Shown: positions 11,501 through 22,120 of the stretch, one piece after another
Position numbering within the stretch: position 1 is the first letter of the stretch
Layout of the letters: every line of letters starts with the position of its first letter
NCBI GenBank assembly: GCA_014218235.1
Contig: CM024760.1
Span: 10,458,049 to 10,522,048, forward strand
Origin: Colocasia esculenta
Taxonomy: Eukaryota > Streptophyta > Magnoliopsida > Alismatales > Araceae
DNA length: 64,000 bases
Direction: 5' to 3'
Translations under genes and position numbers: made by a program
Notes under the pieces: model-generated
What the model was told of the DNA's origin: nothing
Databases searched by the model: none
What the model saw: only the letters and a program-made list of their open reading frames with translations

Positions 11501-13651
11501 AAACCTCCACAACGAGTATTATCAATTATGCGCATGCCTGAGATGGTACAGATATACGCAGAGAGTACGTATTTAGATTGTGCCGTACATGGAGAAGCAT
11601 TATTTCCTTACGTAAATGCTGCAAATTAACCACAGCTTTGTCGAAAAGGCAACATAATACTAACCGTGTATCTTACGTGTAACTTTGGAAGTTTTTATAT
11701 AACCAATGGCATAACAAATCTCCAAGCTCGATGGAGGCCGCGTCCGGACCAAATACCTGAAACAAGAGCGCTGGCGCACGCCCCAACCGGACAGGGATTC
11801 GACATCCGCGCACACCCGGTTCCCAAACCGTCCATGAACTGGGCCGCTCCCGGTAGACCCGGCCTGCCCATTTCATTAATGGGCCGATGTCCAGGCCTCA
11901 TCAATTACGTCACAATACCTTTTAGTGAGTGAAAGTGATAAAGAGAACTATTTACTACAGGTTTAGATCTATTTGTTTTTTCATTTATTATATATATTTT
12001 TTGTTCAAATATATTCATCTCTATTATCTGTTATTTATTATTATTATTTAATAAAAGTGATAAATAGCAAACAAGGTGATTAAATAAACTGGACGGGTAA
12101 TTTTTGCGACCCATAATTTTCAAATGAAAAAAATGATACGGCACCTATTAATTGAGGTGTATGACTACTACTTCCCCCCCCCCCCCCCCCCCCCCTTGCA
12201 TTTCAAATGCCGACGTCTCTCATAACAAGATGCATGATGTGTCAGTAAAAGTTAGATGCACCACAACTCAGTGTATGGCAAGCCAGATGATTCACGTATG
12301 CCTTCGGTCCAGTAAGAGCGACATTTGACAGAGTCAGCTGCACCTGTGGCTATAAAAGGATCAGACGTTTTTTTCCGAGTGGATTTATTAATTACGGGGA
12401 ATCACTCCATTTTCAGTTGGACAGGTAAAAAAAAAAATCGGCAATCACAAAATTGACTGTAAGCGTGGGTCTCACATCCAAAAAATAGTCATACGAATAT
12501 GGAATTTGTGTTTACAGTCAATTTCGTAATTAATTAGATATATCTAACCAATTAAATATTAAATATTTCTCTTAATTACAGGATGTTGTTATGGAACCGG
12601 GGGGGGGGTACCACGGCGTCTGGTGTAAGTTGTAACTGTTCACTCGGCCCCGCTTCGCTCCGACATAGCGAGTGAGGGGGGGGGGGACGTGGCCCTCATG
12701 TGCCACTACAGGACAAAACCAACTCCCCCTCCACCCCACGGGGGCCATGGGCAGCCTTTTGTCGTTTGCGCCTTAAAAAATACAATAACTGGTGCGCATC
12801 GCCAAACGACAACAAGGGGGCAGACCACTGCCCCAACCCAACCTGCCGTTTATTTCTATGATTAGAGGCGATTTATGTCTGATGAGAGCTACGGTGATGT
12901 TCCCCGGATCTGGACCCGGTCCCCCCTTCTTTAATGGGTTCGGATTAACAAACTTCTCCTGTCGGCGATGCCGAACCGACTATAAAATTTCCGGGTCGGC
13001 AATTCGGGTGGCATTCGAGCTTTCTCGGACCCTGTTTCTCGGGCCCTCCTATGTGGTTGGAACAAGAGAGAGTGTGTGTGTGTGTGAATGTGCTTATTGT
13101 GCTAAGAGCTAGACTAGCTTCCAGTTAACAACTTGTCTGATGTGTGGTAAATTGCCACGCGATGATGTAAAATCGTGTATTTTTTAATTTAAATTACTTT
13201 ATGATTTTTTAATATACTTTCAAGTGCCTTAACTTGTTGAACGTTTAAAATTCTTTTGACACCCATTCTAACTGGTTTTAGTTTCCATTCTAAAGCCATC
13301 AGAAAACAAGAAAGTAAAACCGAAAATTTTAAAACTGATAATCTAAAAGCCAAATATCTCATTTTTTGTAAACTTGATAAATTATAAATAATAAAACTCA
13401 TAGATGTGTGAAATTTCAAAGAACCCCAAGGGAGGGATTGCCCTAGTTAAGATTTTAACTTTTTCTTGGAAAAAATGCCATCATTTATCTTGGGAAAAAA
13501 TGATTGTTTTTACTTATAAACATATATATACTTATTTTAACTACATCAGATGTGAAATTAGACAGCTCTATATTAAGACAATGCATGGGTTTTATCTTGC
13601 TTATAACCATGTAATTATTTTCACTACACCTGACATAGGACTAAACATCTT
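11501..13651. other. Spacer with homopolymer runs
   Basis: No gene is supported. Notable items are a run of 22 C (12174-12195), G runs at 12599-12608 and 12676-12686, and a GT-rich stretch near 13072-13086. A TATAAAA motif near 12979 sits in a GC-rich stretch that could be further LTR debris, but this is not resolvable here. Confidence 0.5.
12443..12531. repeat. Short inverted repeat, MITE-like hairpin
   Basis: Arms at 12443-12462 and 12512-12531 are complementary at 18 of 20 positions around the core motif AAATTGACTGTAA, enclosing about 49 bp. The size and AT-rich flanks suit a tiny MITE, but no target duplication is clear. Confidence 0.5.
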
Positions 13652-14002
13652 TGTTACTGCTGGAGTAACGAGGTCGGCTCAAGCCGAGAAGGCCCAAGGA
13701 AAGTGGTGCGGCGACGGTGTCGTTGTTGTCGAGCTCCTGACCTGCAAGACCATCGAGTTTCCTCGATGGGTAAACTCTCTGACGATCAAGTCAGCTCGGG
13801 AGCTAAGAGTCGAGAGTTTAGAGTTTGATCAGAGATTGCGTACCTCAGGACGAAAGATGTTCATCTATTTTTATAGGGGTTGCTTGAAAGAGATTTCCGC
13901 AGAATGAGCCTGGAAATCCTGCTAAAGATGTGCCCCTGATTGTCGCGGGCTGGGGTGATACATGGCAGGCACTACAAGAAAAATCGGAAATAGAGATCGA
14001 AA

Positions 14003-14375
14003 TATTCGGTCCCTAAATAGCTCAGAGACCGAATAGTGACTGAATTTGTCGGTCAAGAACTTCTGGTCACAAATCTGTGACCGACTAAATTCGGTCCCTA
14101 TTCGGTCAATAAATAGGGACCGAATCAGGTCGGTCCCTATTTAGGGACCGAACATATTAGGTCCCAGTTCGGTCCCTAAAATAGAGACCGAATAGGGACC
14201 AAATATTCGGTCCCTATTCAGGGACCGAACTGAACCGGTCCCAATTCGGTCCCTATTTTAGGGACTGAATATACGGTCCCTATTTAGGGACCGAACTGAG
14301 TTGGTCCCATTTCAGTCCCTAAAATAGGGACCGAATAGGGACTGAATCATTTCGGTCACTATTCGGTCTCTATTT
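14003..14375. repeat. Left subterminal repeat array of the CACTA element
   Basis: Many copies of TTCGGTCCCTA and its complement TAGGGACCGAA occur in both orientations, so the region can fold on itself. Subterminal arrays of this kind are the known binding platform for TnpA-type proteins in En/Spm elements. Binding here is inferred. Confidence 0.8.
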
Positions 14376-14694
14376 TTAAATATTTTTTAAAATATATACA
14401 TTTTTAGGAAAATAACCTGCGTAAAATAAATAATATCCACAACAATAATAATTGTCCACAATAAAAATGTTTATAACACAAAAATAATAAAAATATCCAC
14501 AACAAAACAATAATAAAATGTCCACAACATCAACAATAAGAAAAATATCCACAACACAACAATAATAAAATGTCCACAACATCAGAATAATAAAATGTCC
14601 ACAATAAGAATAAAAATATCCACAACATCAAAATAATAAAATGCCAACAACAATAATAAAAAAGTCTACAACATTAATAATAATGAAATGAAAA

Positions 14695-14748
14695 TCATGA
14701 ATCATCGTCCTCGTGCTCGTCTCCTCCCACTCCACCCGATGAAGGAAC
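14695..14748 (-). pseudogene. Remnant terminal exon of the tnpA-like gene
   Basis: On the minus strand a splice acceptor (TTGTAG) is followed by 18 codons reading VPSSGGVGGDEHEDDDS and a stop. It matches the terminal tnpA-like exon at 54888-54947 in the larger CACTA element. The rest of that gene is missing here. It marks the element as a deletion derivative of the coding copy. Confidence 0.7.
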
Positions 14749-14928
14749 CTACAATACATATATAACAATAATAAGTTAAAATTAAATACTATTATAAGCA
14801 ATAACTTATTTTAGAAGCATAAATTAAATACTATTATAAGTAATAAATTATTTAATTTCATAGATTTTTATTCACTCACTTTCGGTCAATATTTTGATCG
14901 CACTATATATTTTTGTCACATAAATCAG

Positions 14929-15450
14929 GAGTCCGAATTGAACTCCGTCAGTTACCACAAATCACACTCATCGCCTCGATCGTGCTGGAACAAACCGGAG
15001 GCCAATCGGATGAGTATTTCTAATTTTGGACCCACAAACCTAAGTTTTTCATTTCTTAACTAAACAAACTTGTTTATTGTGACTTTGAGCGTCGAGCTCA
15101 AACCAGGAGTCCGAATTGAACTCCGTTAGTTTCCACAAGTCACACTCATCGCCCCGACCGTGCTGGAACAAACCGGAGGCCAATCGGATGAGTATTTTTA
15201 ATTTTGGACCCACAAACCTAAGTTTTTTATTTCTAAACTAAACTAACTTGTTTATTGTGACTTTGAACACCGAGTTCAAACCGGGAGTCCGAATTGAACT
15301 CCGTCGGTTTCCACAACTCACACTCATCGCCCCGACCGTGCTGGAACAAACCGGAGGCCAATCGGATGAGTATTTCTAATTTTGGACCCACAAACCTAAG
15401 GTTTTCATTTCTTAACTAAACTAACGTGTTTATTGTGACTTTGAAAATTT
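14929..15450 (+). repeat. 178-bp minisatellite, three copies
   Basis: Units begin GAGTCCGAATTGAACTCCG at 14929, 15107 and 15285, exactly 178 bp apart. The same unit forms about twelve copies at 55045-57210 in the related CACTA element. Confidence 0.95.
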
Positions 15451-15914
15451 ATAGTAGCCCTTAAAAATGAAACTTCAGATGGAACATTTGTTTTTTATTT
15501 ATATTAACTGAAGTTTTTGACTTATAAACTAGATTAAGGATCAAGAAAAAAATTTATTATCTTAAAGGTAATGTGAAGGTACCTACCTTACACCTTATTT
15601 CCTTCTCCTTTATTTCCAGAAAATCAAGTTTGCCTTTTTTCCTTATGCGAAAACTCCTCCCTTCCTGGCGTTTCTTCCTCTCCCAATGCTTCCACCGCCA
15701 ACCCCTTTATATGTACTCTTATATATATATATATATATATATGCTTGCACATGCATATAAGCTCTTCCACACTCTCCCACGTAGCTATCTATCTTCCTTC
15801 TAACACCTCACACACTCTCATGTGACACTAACAAGCATAAACTTACACGTATATATATATGTGCATGCAAGAAGTTTATCCCTTTCTTTGACATTATTTT
15901 ATCATTTGTTTTAA

Positions 15915-15915
15915 T

Positions 15916-15992
<77 letters not shown>
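15915..15992. repeat. Compound (CA)n(TA)n microsatellite
   Basis: About 25 bp of CA repeats run directly into about 52 bp of TA repeats inside the CACTA element. A shorter TA run lies at about 15720-15742. Confidence 0.95.
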
Positions 15993-15993
<1 letters not shown>

Positions 15994-16189
15994 TTTTACA
16001 CATACCTACCACTACCTACACATGTTCACATTTAGATGCAGGTTAAATATTGTGTAAACAAGTTACGTAATTAGATCACTATTCATTTACGTCTCTTTGG
16101 AACCTTAATTTAATATGTAAATGACAACCAAATAAAATAAAATTTCAACCACTGTCTAATTACAACGTGGTAAGTTCATGGTAATTTTG

Positions 16190-16945
16190 GTCCCAAAGTA
16201 TTGAGACCGAAAATTTCGGTCAGTAACGAATTTGAGACCGAATAGGGACCGAAGATTTCGGTCCCTATTCAGTCTCAAAATAGTGACCGAATAGGGACCG
16301 AATATATTCGGTCCCAAAATATAGAGACCGATTATTTTCGGTCCCTATTCGGTCCCACAATAGTGACCGAATAGAGACCGAATTTAATCGGTCTCTATAA
16401 TTTGAGACTGAATATATTCGGTCCCTATTCGGTCACTATTTTGGGACCGAATAGGGACCAAAAATAATCGGTCTCAATATTTTGGGACCGAATATATTCG
16501 GTCCCCATTCGGTCACTATTTTGGGAGCGAATAGGGACCGAAATTGTCGGTCTCAAATTATAGAGACCGATTAAATTCGGTCCCTATTCGGTCTCAAAAT
16601 AGTGACCGAATAGGGACCGAATTTAATCGGTCTCTATAATTTGAGACCGAAAATTTCGGTCTCTATTCGGTCACTATTTTGGGACCGAATAGGGACTGAA
16701 ATTTTTAGTCTCAAATTATAGAGACCGATTAAATTCGGTCACTATTTTGAGACCGAATAGGGACCGAAATTTTCGGTCCCGATTCAGTCACAATTTTGGG
16801 ACTGAATAAGGACTGAAAATTTCGGTCCCTATAGTTTGAGACCGAAAATTTCGGTCCCTATTCGGTCCCAATTTGGGACCGAATAGTTGGGACCGAATAG
16901 GGACCGAAAATTTCGGTCTCTAAATCGGTCTCTATATGCGCTTTT
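16190..16945. repeat. Right subterminal repeat array of the CACTA element
   Basis: About 750 bp consist almost wholly of alternating direct and inverted copies of TTCGGTC-CTATT-type motifs (GGTCTC and GGTCCC variants). It mirrors the left array and can form extended foldbacks. Confidence 0.85.
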
Positions 16946-17288
16946 TCTTGTTGTGAGGCTAGCTAGATTGTCCCCGGCTATAAACGGTATGCCAGCCCGT
17001 GCTGATGGTATCTCTACCGGGAGTGTGATCTTTGAATCTATCCCCTTGTGAACAGTTCTGCCATCTGTTGCATGGGTTACCTTTTAGAAAGTCTTTACGG
17101 ATATACGGTGAAGGTCAGAATGGAGATTGTTTATTTAATTTTGAGGACGAACAGCTCAGGTTAGCACGTGATGACGCCCTCGCCTTTCTCGAGCCGTGCC
17201 GGGCCCACTCCGACCTGACCATCGGCCTTGAGTTCGCTCGGCAGACAAGGTGTGACCGGGCCGAACAGCCAAGGAGCTTTCTGTATCA

Positions 17289-18227
17289 ATTTCTTTATTG
17301 AGAAAAGATGTTTGAATAAGACACATAACTTCTTATTTGGTTCTCACATACGATATTTTAGACACATGATTCTTCAGCATGTCTCCCGAAAGATATGATC
17401 CCCTTTTGAGATGTTGTCATTTTTATGGGAAAAAAAACTCTTTTAAGAGAAGAAGAATGAATGCTATTTATAAATATGTATTTATTTTCACTATATCTAA
17501 CATGGACTAACTAGATGCCTCTACATATTTTGTGTTATTTTACGGCACACCAAAACCCTAATATTCATGAAATTAGTTTCAAACATGTTTTCCATTTCTT
17601 ACAATGAAGTTTTCTAATTATATTAGATGAGTAACTCAACATAAACATTTTATCTTCATATAATTCAGAGTAATTTAAGTTTTTTGTTAAAAGAAAGCTA
17701 ATTGTTAAAATCTCTCTTCAAAATCATGGCATAACGTATATCTCTCACTGTTCCGGTCATAAAATAGATAAAATAAATTTAAAATATTTTTTTTTCAAGA
17801 ATAAAATCTTATTAAAACTATTTATATCTGATTCATCCTTCGGAACAACTATACCACATCCAAGATCTTGATGTTTTTTGTTACAAGAAAGCTAATTTTC
17901 TTGAAATAATTATTTTACTCAATCTAGAAAGACTTAGAGAGAATTTTGTTTTGATGAGTGAAAGACTTAAGAGATAGCTTCGAAACAGACATATCATCTG
18001 TATAAAGAAGCTGACTTTGCAAATATTAAAATTAAAGTCGACTTATTTAAGTTTGAAATCATTATTATGTGGGTAAGAGTATTGTTACCTTTTGGTTTGT
18101 TAATTACACCACCATTTTCGATTTTAAGAACGACCGGGTAGTACTGAAGGGCGTAAGAAGAACCCCGACCGCCGCCCGCTATATCATTTCTTCGGTAAGC
18201 GCGCACCTCGCCACGCGTACATCTGCC
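17289..18227. other. AT-rich spacer upstream of the ARM-repeat gene
   Basis: No gene or recognisable element is visible. The last ~100 bp become GC-rich as the promoter of the downstream gene is approached. Confidence 0.5.
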
Positions 18228-18273
18228 CACGTGCGGACTCAAAATTACGTACGGTTGGTCAGCTTAACACGTG
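18228..18273 (+). promoter_or_regulatory. Two G-box/ABRE motifs upstream of the ARM-repeat gene
   Basis: CACGTG occurs at 18228-18233 and 18268-18273, the second within ACACGTGGC, the classic ABA-response/G-box core. They lie about 290-330 bp upstream of the start codon. bZIP or bHLH binding, and stress or ABA response, are inferences from motif knowledge only. Confidence 0.5.
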
Positions 18274-18558
18274 GCGTCTCGAAGACACCCACCGGCGTGA
18301 CCATGGCCCTCTCCCCACTCCCTCGCGTGCTTCAAAAAGGCAACGCTATTTATTTGTATTTGTATTTGTATTTGGTTCCCCCCAGGCCAGAACCGTCGCC
18401 ACCTCCCACGTCGTCCCCCCTTCTTCTTCTCCTCGTCCGTCCCCTCTTGCGCATCTGAAACCCCCCAGCGCCGCTGCTCCTCTGCTCGCCTTCTGAGATC
18501 GACTGGCGCGCATAGGTACGGGTTTGTGTTCGATCTTGTTGATCTGGGTCGATCGATC

Positions 18559-19782
18559 ATGGATAAGGAGGACCAGGGCAGCTACAGGTATATGAATCGG
18601 AGCTACTCCGAGTCGACGGCAGACTCCTCCGGCGCCTTCAGCGACTGCAACAGCGACCGCTCCGGCGAGTTCTCCCTCGAATCACAGTTCGCCCACCGCG
18701 TCCTGGTCTCCTCCGCCGCCGGATCTTACTACTCCGACGACCTCGTCCGCGGCCTCATCGCTGACCTGGAGTCCGATTCCGTCGATGCCCAACGGCAGGC
18801 CGCCATGGAGCTCCGCCTGCTGGCGAAGCACAACACGGAAAACCGGGTCCAGATCGCCCGAGCCGGAGCCATAAGGCCCCTCGTGGCGCTCATCTCCTCG
18901 TCGGAGCCACAGCTGCAGGAGCACGGCGTCACGGCCATCCTCAACCTGTCCCTATGCGACGAGAACAAGGATCTGATCGCCGCCGCCGGTGCCATAAAGC
19001 CCCTCGTCCGGGCGCTCAAGTCCGGGACCCCGACGGCCAGGGAGAACGCCGCCTGCGCACTCCTCCGCCTCGCGCAGGTAGACGACCACAAGATCGCCAT
19101 AGGGCGGTCGGGCGCCATCCCCCCGCTGGTGAACCTTTTGGAAACGGGCAGCTTCCGGGGCAAGAAGGACGCCTCCACGGCGCTCTTCACGCTCTGCTCC
19201 ACCAAGGAGAACAAGCTCCGGGCGGTGCGGGCGGGGGTCATGCGGCCACTGCTGGAGCTGATGTCGGACCTGGAGTCCGGCATGGTGGACAAGGCGGCGT
19301 ACGTGCTGAACCTGCTGGCGAGCATGCCGGAGGCGAGGAAGGCGGTGGTGGAGGAGGACGGCATCCCGGTGCTGGTGGAGATGGTGGAGGTGGGGTCGCA
19401 GCGGCAGCGGGAGGTTGCCGTCTCTATCCTGCTGCAGATATGCGAGGAGAGCGTAGCCTACAGGGTGATGGTGACCAGGGAGGGGGCGATCCCGCCGCTG
19501 GTGGCGCTGTCGCAGAACGCCGCGACCAAGTCCAAGCAAAAGGTGCGCACAAACCTCCCTACTTTGTCCCTCCGCCGGCGCCTTCCAAGGCCCCGTCTTC
19601 GTAGATGACGTGGATTAACCCACTTATATTTGTTTATTCATACTTTCTATCTCCACCATAAAGTATTAAATATTAATTGACTCTTGATGTGTTTTTTTTA
19701 AAAAAATTGTTTTCGATACAAAAAAATGCAGGCGGAAGCATTGATCAGTCTTCTTCGGCAAACGAGATCGGGAAACAGCTGA
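18559..19782 (+). CDS. ARM-repeat protein (U-box 4-like, without U-box)
   Basis: Two exons, 18559-19542 and 19732-19782, encode 344 residues. The 189-nt intron has GT and GCAG ends and joins in frame at SKQK|AEAL. Residues 1-50 are Ser/Asp-rich and probably disordered. From about residue 60 to the end run tandem armadillo repeats, with repeated GAIRPLV, GAIKPLV and GAIPPLV helix motifs and NLSLCDENK. It resembles the plant ARM-repeat family usually labelled U-box-4-like, but no U-box domain is present, so ubiquitin ligase activity is not supported. ARM repeats bind protein partners. The ATG at 18559 is preferred over any upstream non-ATG start. The first exon is strongly GC-rich, as in many monocot genes. 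Reading through the intron gives a false 3' extension to 19608. Confidence 0.93.
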
Positions 19783-20247
19783 TGGGCGGCGGTTGATGTG
19801 GGCTTTCGCGGGGAGCTCCCGACGGAGCAGCCGAAGGGATGGGAGGTGGGGCGGGACCTCCCGTTCCACGTGGTGGAACATGGTTGGTGGCTGCTGACGC
19901 CACGTCGGGGAAAGTGCGTAGAAGAAATAGTGGCACCCAACGGGCCAACGGGGGGCGAGACGAAAGTGGGGAAGTGTACGTTACAGATTTCTCTCAAGGT
20001 CACAGTTTCCTGAATTTGAGTGTTTAGTGTTATAAAAAAATGAGCAACCTTTTTTGTTCGCCCCAAGATTCTGTAAAAATCCCATAAAATATTTTCTCTT
20101 GATCATTTTTGTTGTTTCGGCGACGATAATGTTTGAGCTTTAAGTATACTGGACCTTCATTTTTTCTTTAAATTTTAACTTATTAATCAGGAATCATCTA
20201 AAAGCACAAAATATTGAACATCTCGAAATCGGTCTTTCCATAGGCTT
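19783..20247 (+). other. Probable 3' UTR of the ARM-repeat gene, then spacer
   Basis: The first ~250 bp are G-rich non-coding sequence continuous with the gene. AT-rich DNA follows up to the LTR relic that starts at 20248. No canonical poly(A) signal could be chosen with confidence. Confidence 0.4.
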
Positions 20248-20488
20248 TGTTGCTGCACAAACAATGAGTAGTCGACCGGAGCTGAGCTGAGTGGGCCCTG
20301 AGAGATCAGCGGCGTCGCGATGTCGTCGGTAGGGTGTTCACTATATGGTCCAAACTGAAAAATCGAACCGAACCGACCGGTTCGGTTTCATAGACCTTAC
20401 GGTTCGGTTCAATTTTGAGTTGGAAAATCGAAATGAACAAAAATATATATATATATAATTAATTAAATATTATATAAATACAAAAAAA

Positions 20489-20588
20489 TGTCTGTAGCCC
20501 AATGGTCGGAGGCTTGGGGCGCGCCCTTCGCGCGCGGAGGTTGTGAGATCGAGTCTCGCGATCGCCCGCGCGCGAACCCTTTTTTGTC
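20489..20588 (+). ncRNA. tRNA-like (SINE-like) Pol III unit 1 inside the hAT MITE
   Basis: TAGCCCAATGG (20495-20505) fits the Pol III A-box consensus TRGYNNARNNG. GATCGAGTC (20547-20555) fits the B-box consensus GWTCRANNC. The spacing is in the normal range and a T-run near 20580-20586 could terminate transcription. No intact cloverleaf or anticodon arm is evident, so it is a tRNA-derived sequence and not a tRNA gene. Transcription is unproven. Confidence 0.5.
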
Positions 20589-20644
20589 TAATTTAAACTT
20601 AATATGTGTATACAATAAATAAATATTACATATATACTTAAAGA

Positions 20645-20741
20645 CGCTTGTAGCGCAGTGGTCGGCCCTTGCGTTCTCTCTTTGCACGGAGGTCGTGAGA
20701 TCCATTCTCGCGGCCGCCCGCATAACTCGTCCTTTTTTTTT
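20645..20741 (+). ncRNA. tRNA-like (SINE-like) Pol III unit 2 inside the hAT MITE
   Basis: TAGCGCAGTGG (20651-20661) fits the A box. GATCCATTC (20699-20707) differs from the B-box consensus at one position. A T-run near 20731-20740 follows. The unit lies 156 bp downstream of unit 1 and shares its layout (tag-GCAGTGGTCGG head, GTGAGATC middle, CGCCCGC tail), so the two look like a tandem duplication that has diverged. Confidence 0.45.
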
Positions 20742-21410
20742 ATATTTCGGTTCGGTCCGGTTCGGTTTACTACAGTAAATCAGTTTGGTTCGGTTTGTCA
20801 AAAAAAAAAGGGTGAACCGGATCGGACCGAACTGTGTTCACCCCTAGTCGTCGGCGAAGCGAATCCGACCTGCAAAAAACCATCGAGGCTCCTCCATGGT
20901 CGGACACTCCGACGATCAAGTTAGCGGAGAGAATTGAGTGAATGAGAGTAAGGGAGTTTTGTTCTACGAATAGCGTACCTTCTCCTGTAGGGGATCCCCC
21001 TCCTTTATACGGTCATGGCATTTCGAATTATAAGGAAGGGTCGGCCTGTCCTCCCGCACCGCGATACTTAGCAAGCGGGGCAAAGTGGGGCAAGTGCGAC
21101 CATCGCGGGGCCAATCACAGCTAGACCTCGCTAGCCTGGTCGCGATAAGAACCTTCCCAATCGGTCAGGCGACAGCTGGGTGCCAGCTATCGCGATCTCT
21201 GGAATTCAACCCGCGCGATGAGTGGGTTCAAATTGAAGCAAAATGGACTCCCCTAGATCGCGCGACTGACTAGGCGGATCTTGAGGGCGAATTGTTAGAA
21301 GTTTCGTCTGACCCACGTTCGTGGCCAGATGGGTTGGAATCCTCCATACCAGAGTCGTCGGCCAGCCAGTCGGAGACCTCGTCGTCATCGTCCACCTGAT
21401 CGGTATCTCA

Positions 21411-21932
21411 TACAGTTTCTATCGCAGGCAGTGATGATCATCAGCCTGACTCGTCTGCCGATTGCTCGATGCGACGAATGCTGGGCTTTGTGGTCGGCCA
21501 ATTTGTTCTTGTACGGGTTGTGTTATCTTGTCGATTTCCAAGTCGGATAGCGACCAACGGTATCAAACTTGTTACGTTTTCTACACGATTTTACATTTGA
21601 GTGAGTGGTTCACAACTCACAAGCAAGTACTGAGCTATCCGAAGAACGTTCTAAAAGATTTGGCGGTGTTCATGCTCTCAACTTCGCCCCATTCAAAAAA
21701 CTGCTAGTTGGTTCGAAGTTGCCGTGATTTCCCAACATTAGTACAAGCTTTGTGGACAAAATTTGAAGTTTAACGACAACGGCAAGGACTACATATAGAG
21801 AGTAAAAAAAGGTGATGCTGCAGAGCTTTGTTTGTTCTAATAATCATACACCTGCCCTCGATTGCCACGTCGATGTGTATGTACTCTGTAGCATCTCTCA
21901 TCACCCGAGGCTGCCATCGGCAGCAGTTAAAA
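21411..21932. other. Spacer, no feature seen
   Basis: Sequence of mixed composition with no supported gene, repeat or transposon end. Confidence 0.4.
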
Positions 21933-22120
21933 GAGAAATATTTAGTGCACACTTATGATGTGCACTAATTTAGACACATCCACTAAAGGGGTGTCATTTA
22001 TTTTTTAGAGTTTGAAAAGATTAGATGGTAGAGGTATTATAATTTTCATGGGACAAATGGCACAATCTTAGTGAATGTGCCGTGCTTAATACACATCAAG
22101 CTGTGTACTAAATATTTCTC
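21933..22120. mobile_element. Mutator-like MITE, GAGAAA family, copy 1
   Basis: The terminal inverted repeat GAGAAATATTTAGT is exact at both ends and similarity continues inward for about 35 bp (GTGCAC...ATGTG). It shares its ends with the elements at 22532, 45133 and 53660. The flanks do not show a good 9-bp duplication here, probably because of decay. Confidence 0.6.

Larger units (their letters stand above)
13970..16955. mobile_element. Complete non-autonomous CACTA (En/Spm) element
   Basis: The left end is CACTACAAGAAAAA and the right end, on the minus strand, is CACAACAAGAAAAA. Both are flanked by the 3-bp direct repeat AGG (13967-13969 and 16956-16958), the target duplication length of CACTA elements. 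Subterminal regions are dense in TTCGGTCCCTA-type motifs in both orientations. The interior holds three copies of a 178-bp repeat, a remnant terminal tnpA exon, AT-rich filler and a long CA/TA microsatellite. No transposase domains remain. The element closely matches the larger element at 54034, which probably supplies transposase functions (inference). Confidence 0.92.
13652..17288 (-). mobile_element. Solo LTR relic of Tat-type family, split by a CACTA element
   Basis: Without the CACTA insertion (13970-16955) this is about 650 bp, close to the 597-bp LTR of the intact element at 31404-40884. On the minus strand it starts TGATACAG (compare TGATACGG). It has a CTATAAAAA motif near 13876, then GGTACGC, CTTGATCGTC and TTGCAGGTCAGGAG in the same order as the intact LTR, and ends CAGTAACA (compare CAGCAACA). 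No internal coding adjoins it, so it is a diverged solo LTR. No exact target duplication was found. Confidence 0.6.
20330..20846. mobile_element. hAT-type MITE with exact 8-bp target duplication
   Basis: The element starts TAGGGTGTTCA and ends TGTTCACCCCTA. It is flanked by GTCGTCGG on both sides (20322-20329 and 20847-20854), the 8-bp duplication expected for hAT transposition. The ends carry inverted clusters of GGTTCGGTT and AACCGAACC. At 517 bp with no coding it is non-autonomous. Its core contains two tRNA-like units described separately. Confidence 0.88.
20248..21410 (-). mobile_element. Second solo LTR relic of the Tat-type family
   Basis: On the minus strand the end reads GTGCAGCAACA, identical to the end of the intact LTR at 32000 and 40884. 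Inside are GGTACGC, CTTGATCGTCGGAGTG and TTTTGCAGGT motifs in the same order, and the start is TGAGATACCGATC (compare TGATACGG). With the hAT insertion and one copy of its 8-bp duplication removed, about 640 bp remain, near the family LTR length of 597. No internal coding adjoins it. Confidence 0.65.

Noticed and set aside
12174..12195. The run of 22 C as a functional element
   Set aside because: Homopolymer runs are common slippage or sequencing artefacts, and nothing around it suggests function.
13404..13907. 167-codon open frame on the plus strand
   Set aside because: It overlaps the antisense of a Tat-family LTR relic; its coding appearance comes from the GC-rich LTR.
16190..16945. Possible separate satellite or origin-like palindrome cluster
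   Set aside because: Position next to the terminus and mirror array at the other end identify it as CACTA subterminal repeats.
18526..19608. Single 360-codon reading of the ARM gene with a non-ATG start and an extended 3' end
   Set aside because: The upstream start is GTG, and the last 22 codons read into a GT-AG intron. The ATG at 18559 and the exon at 19732-19782 restore a family-like C terminus.
20489..20588. A genuine tRNA gene
   Set aside because: A and B boxes fit, but acceptor, D and anticodon stems do not fold properly; better described as tRNA-derived.
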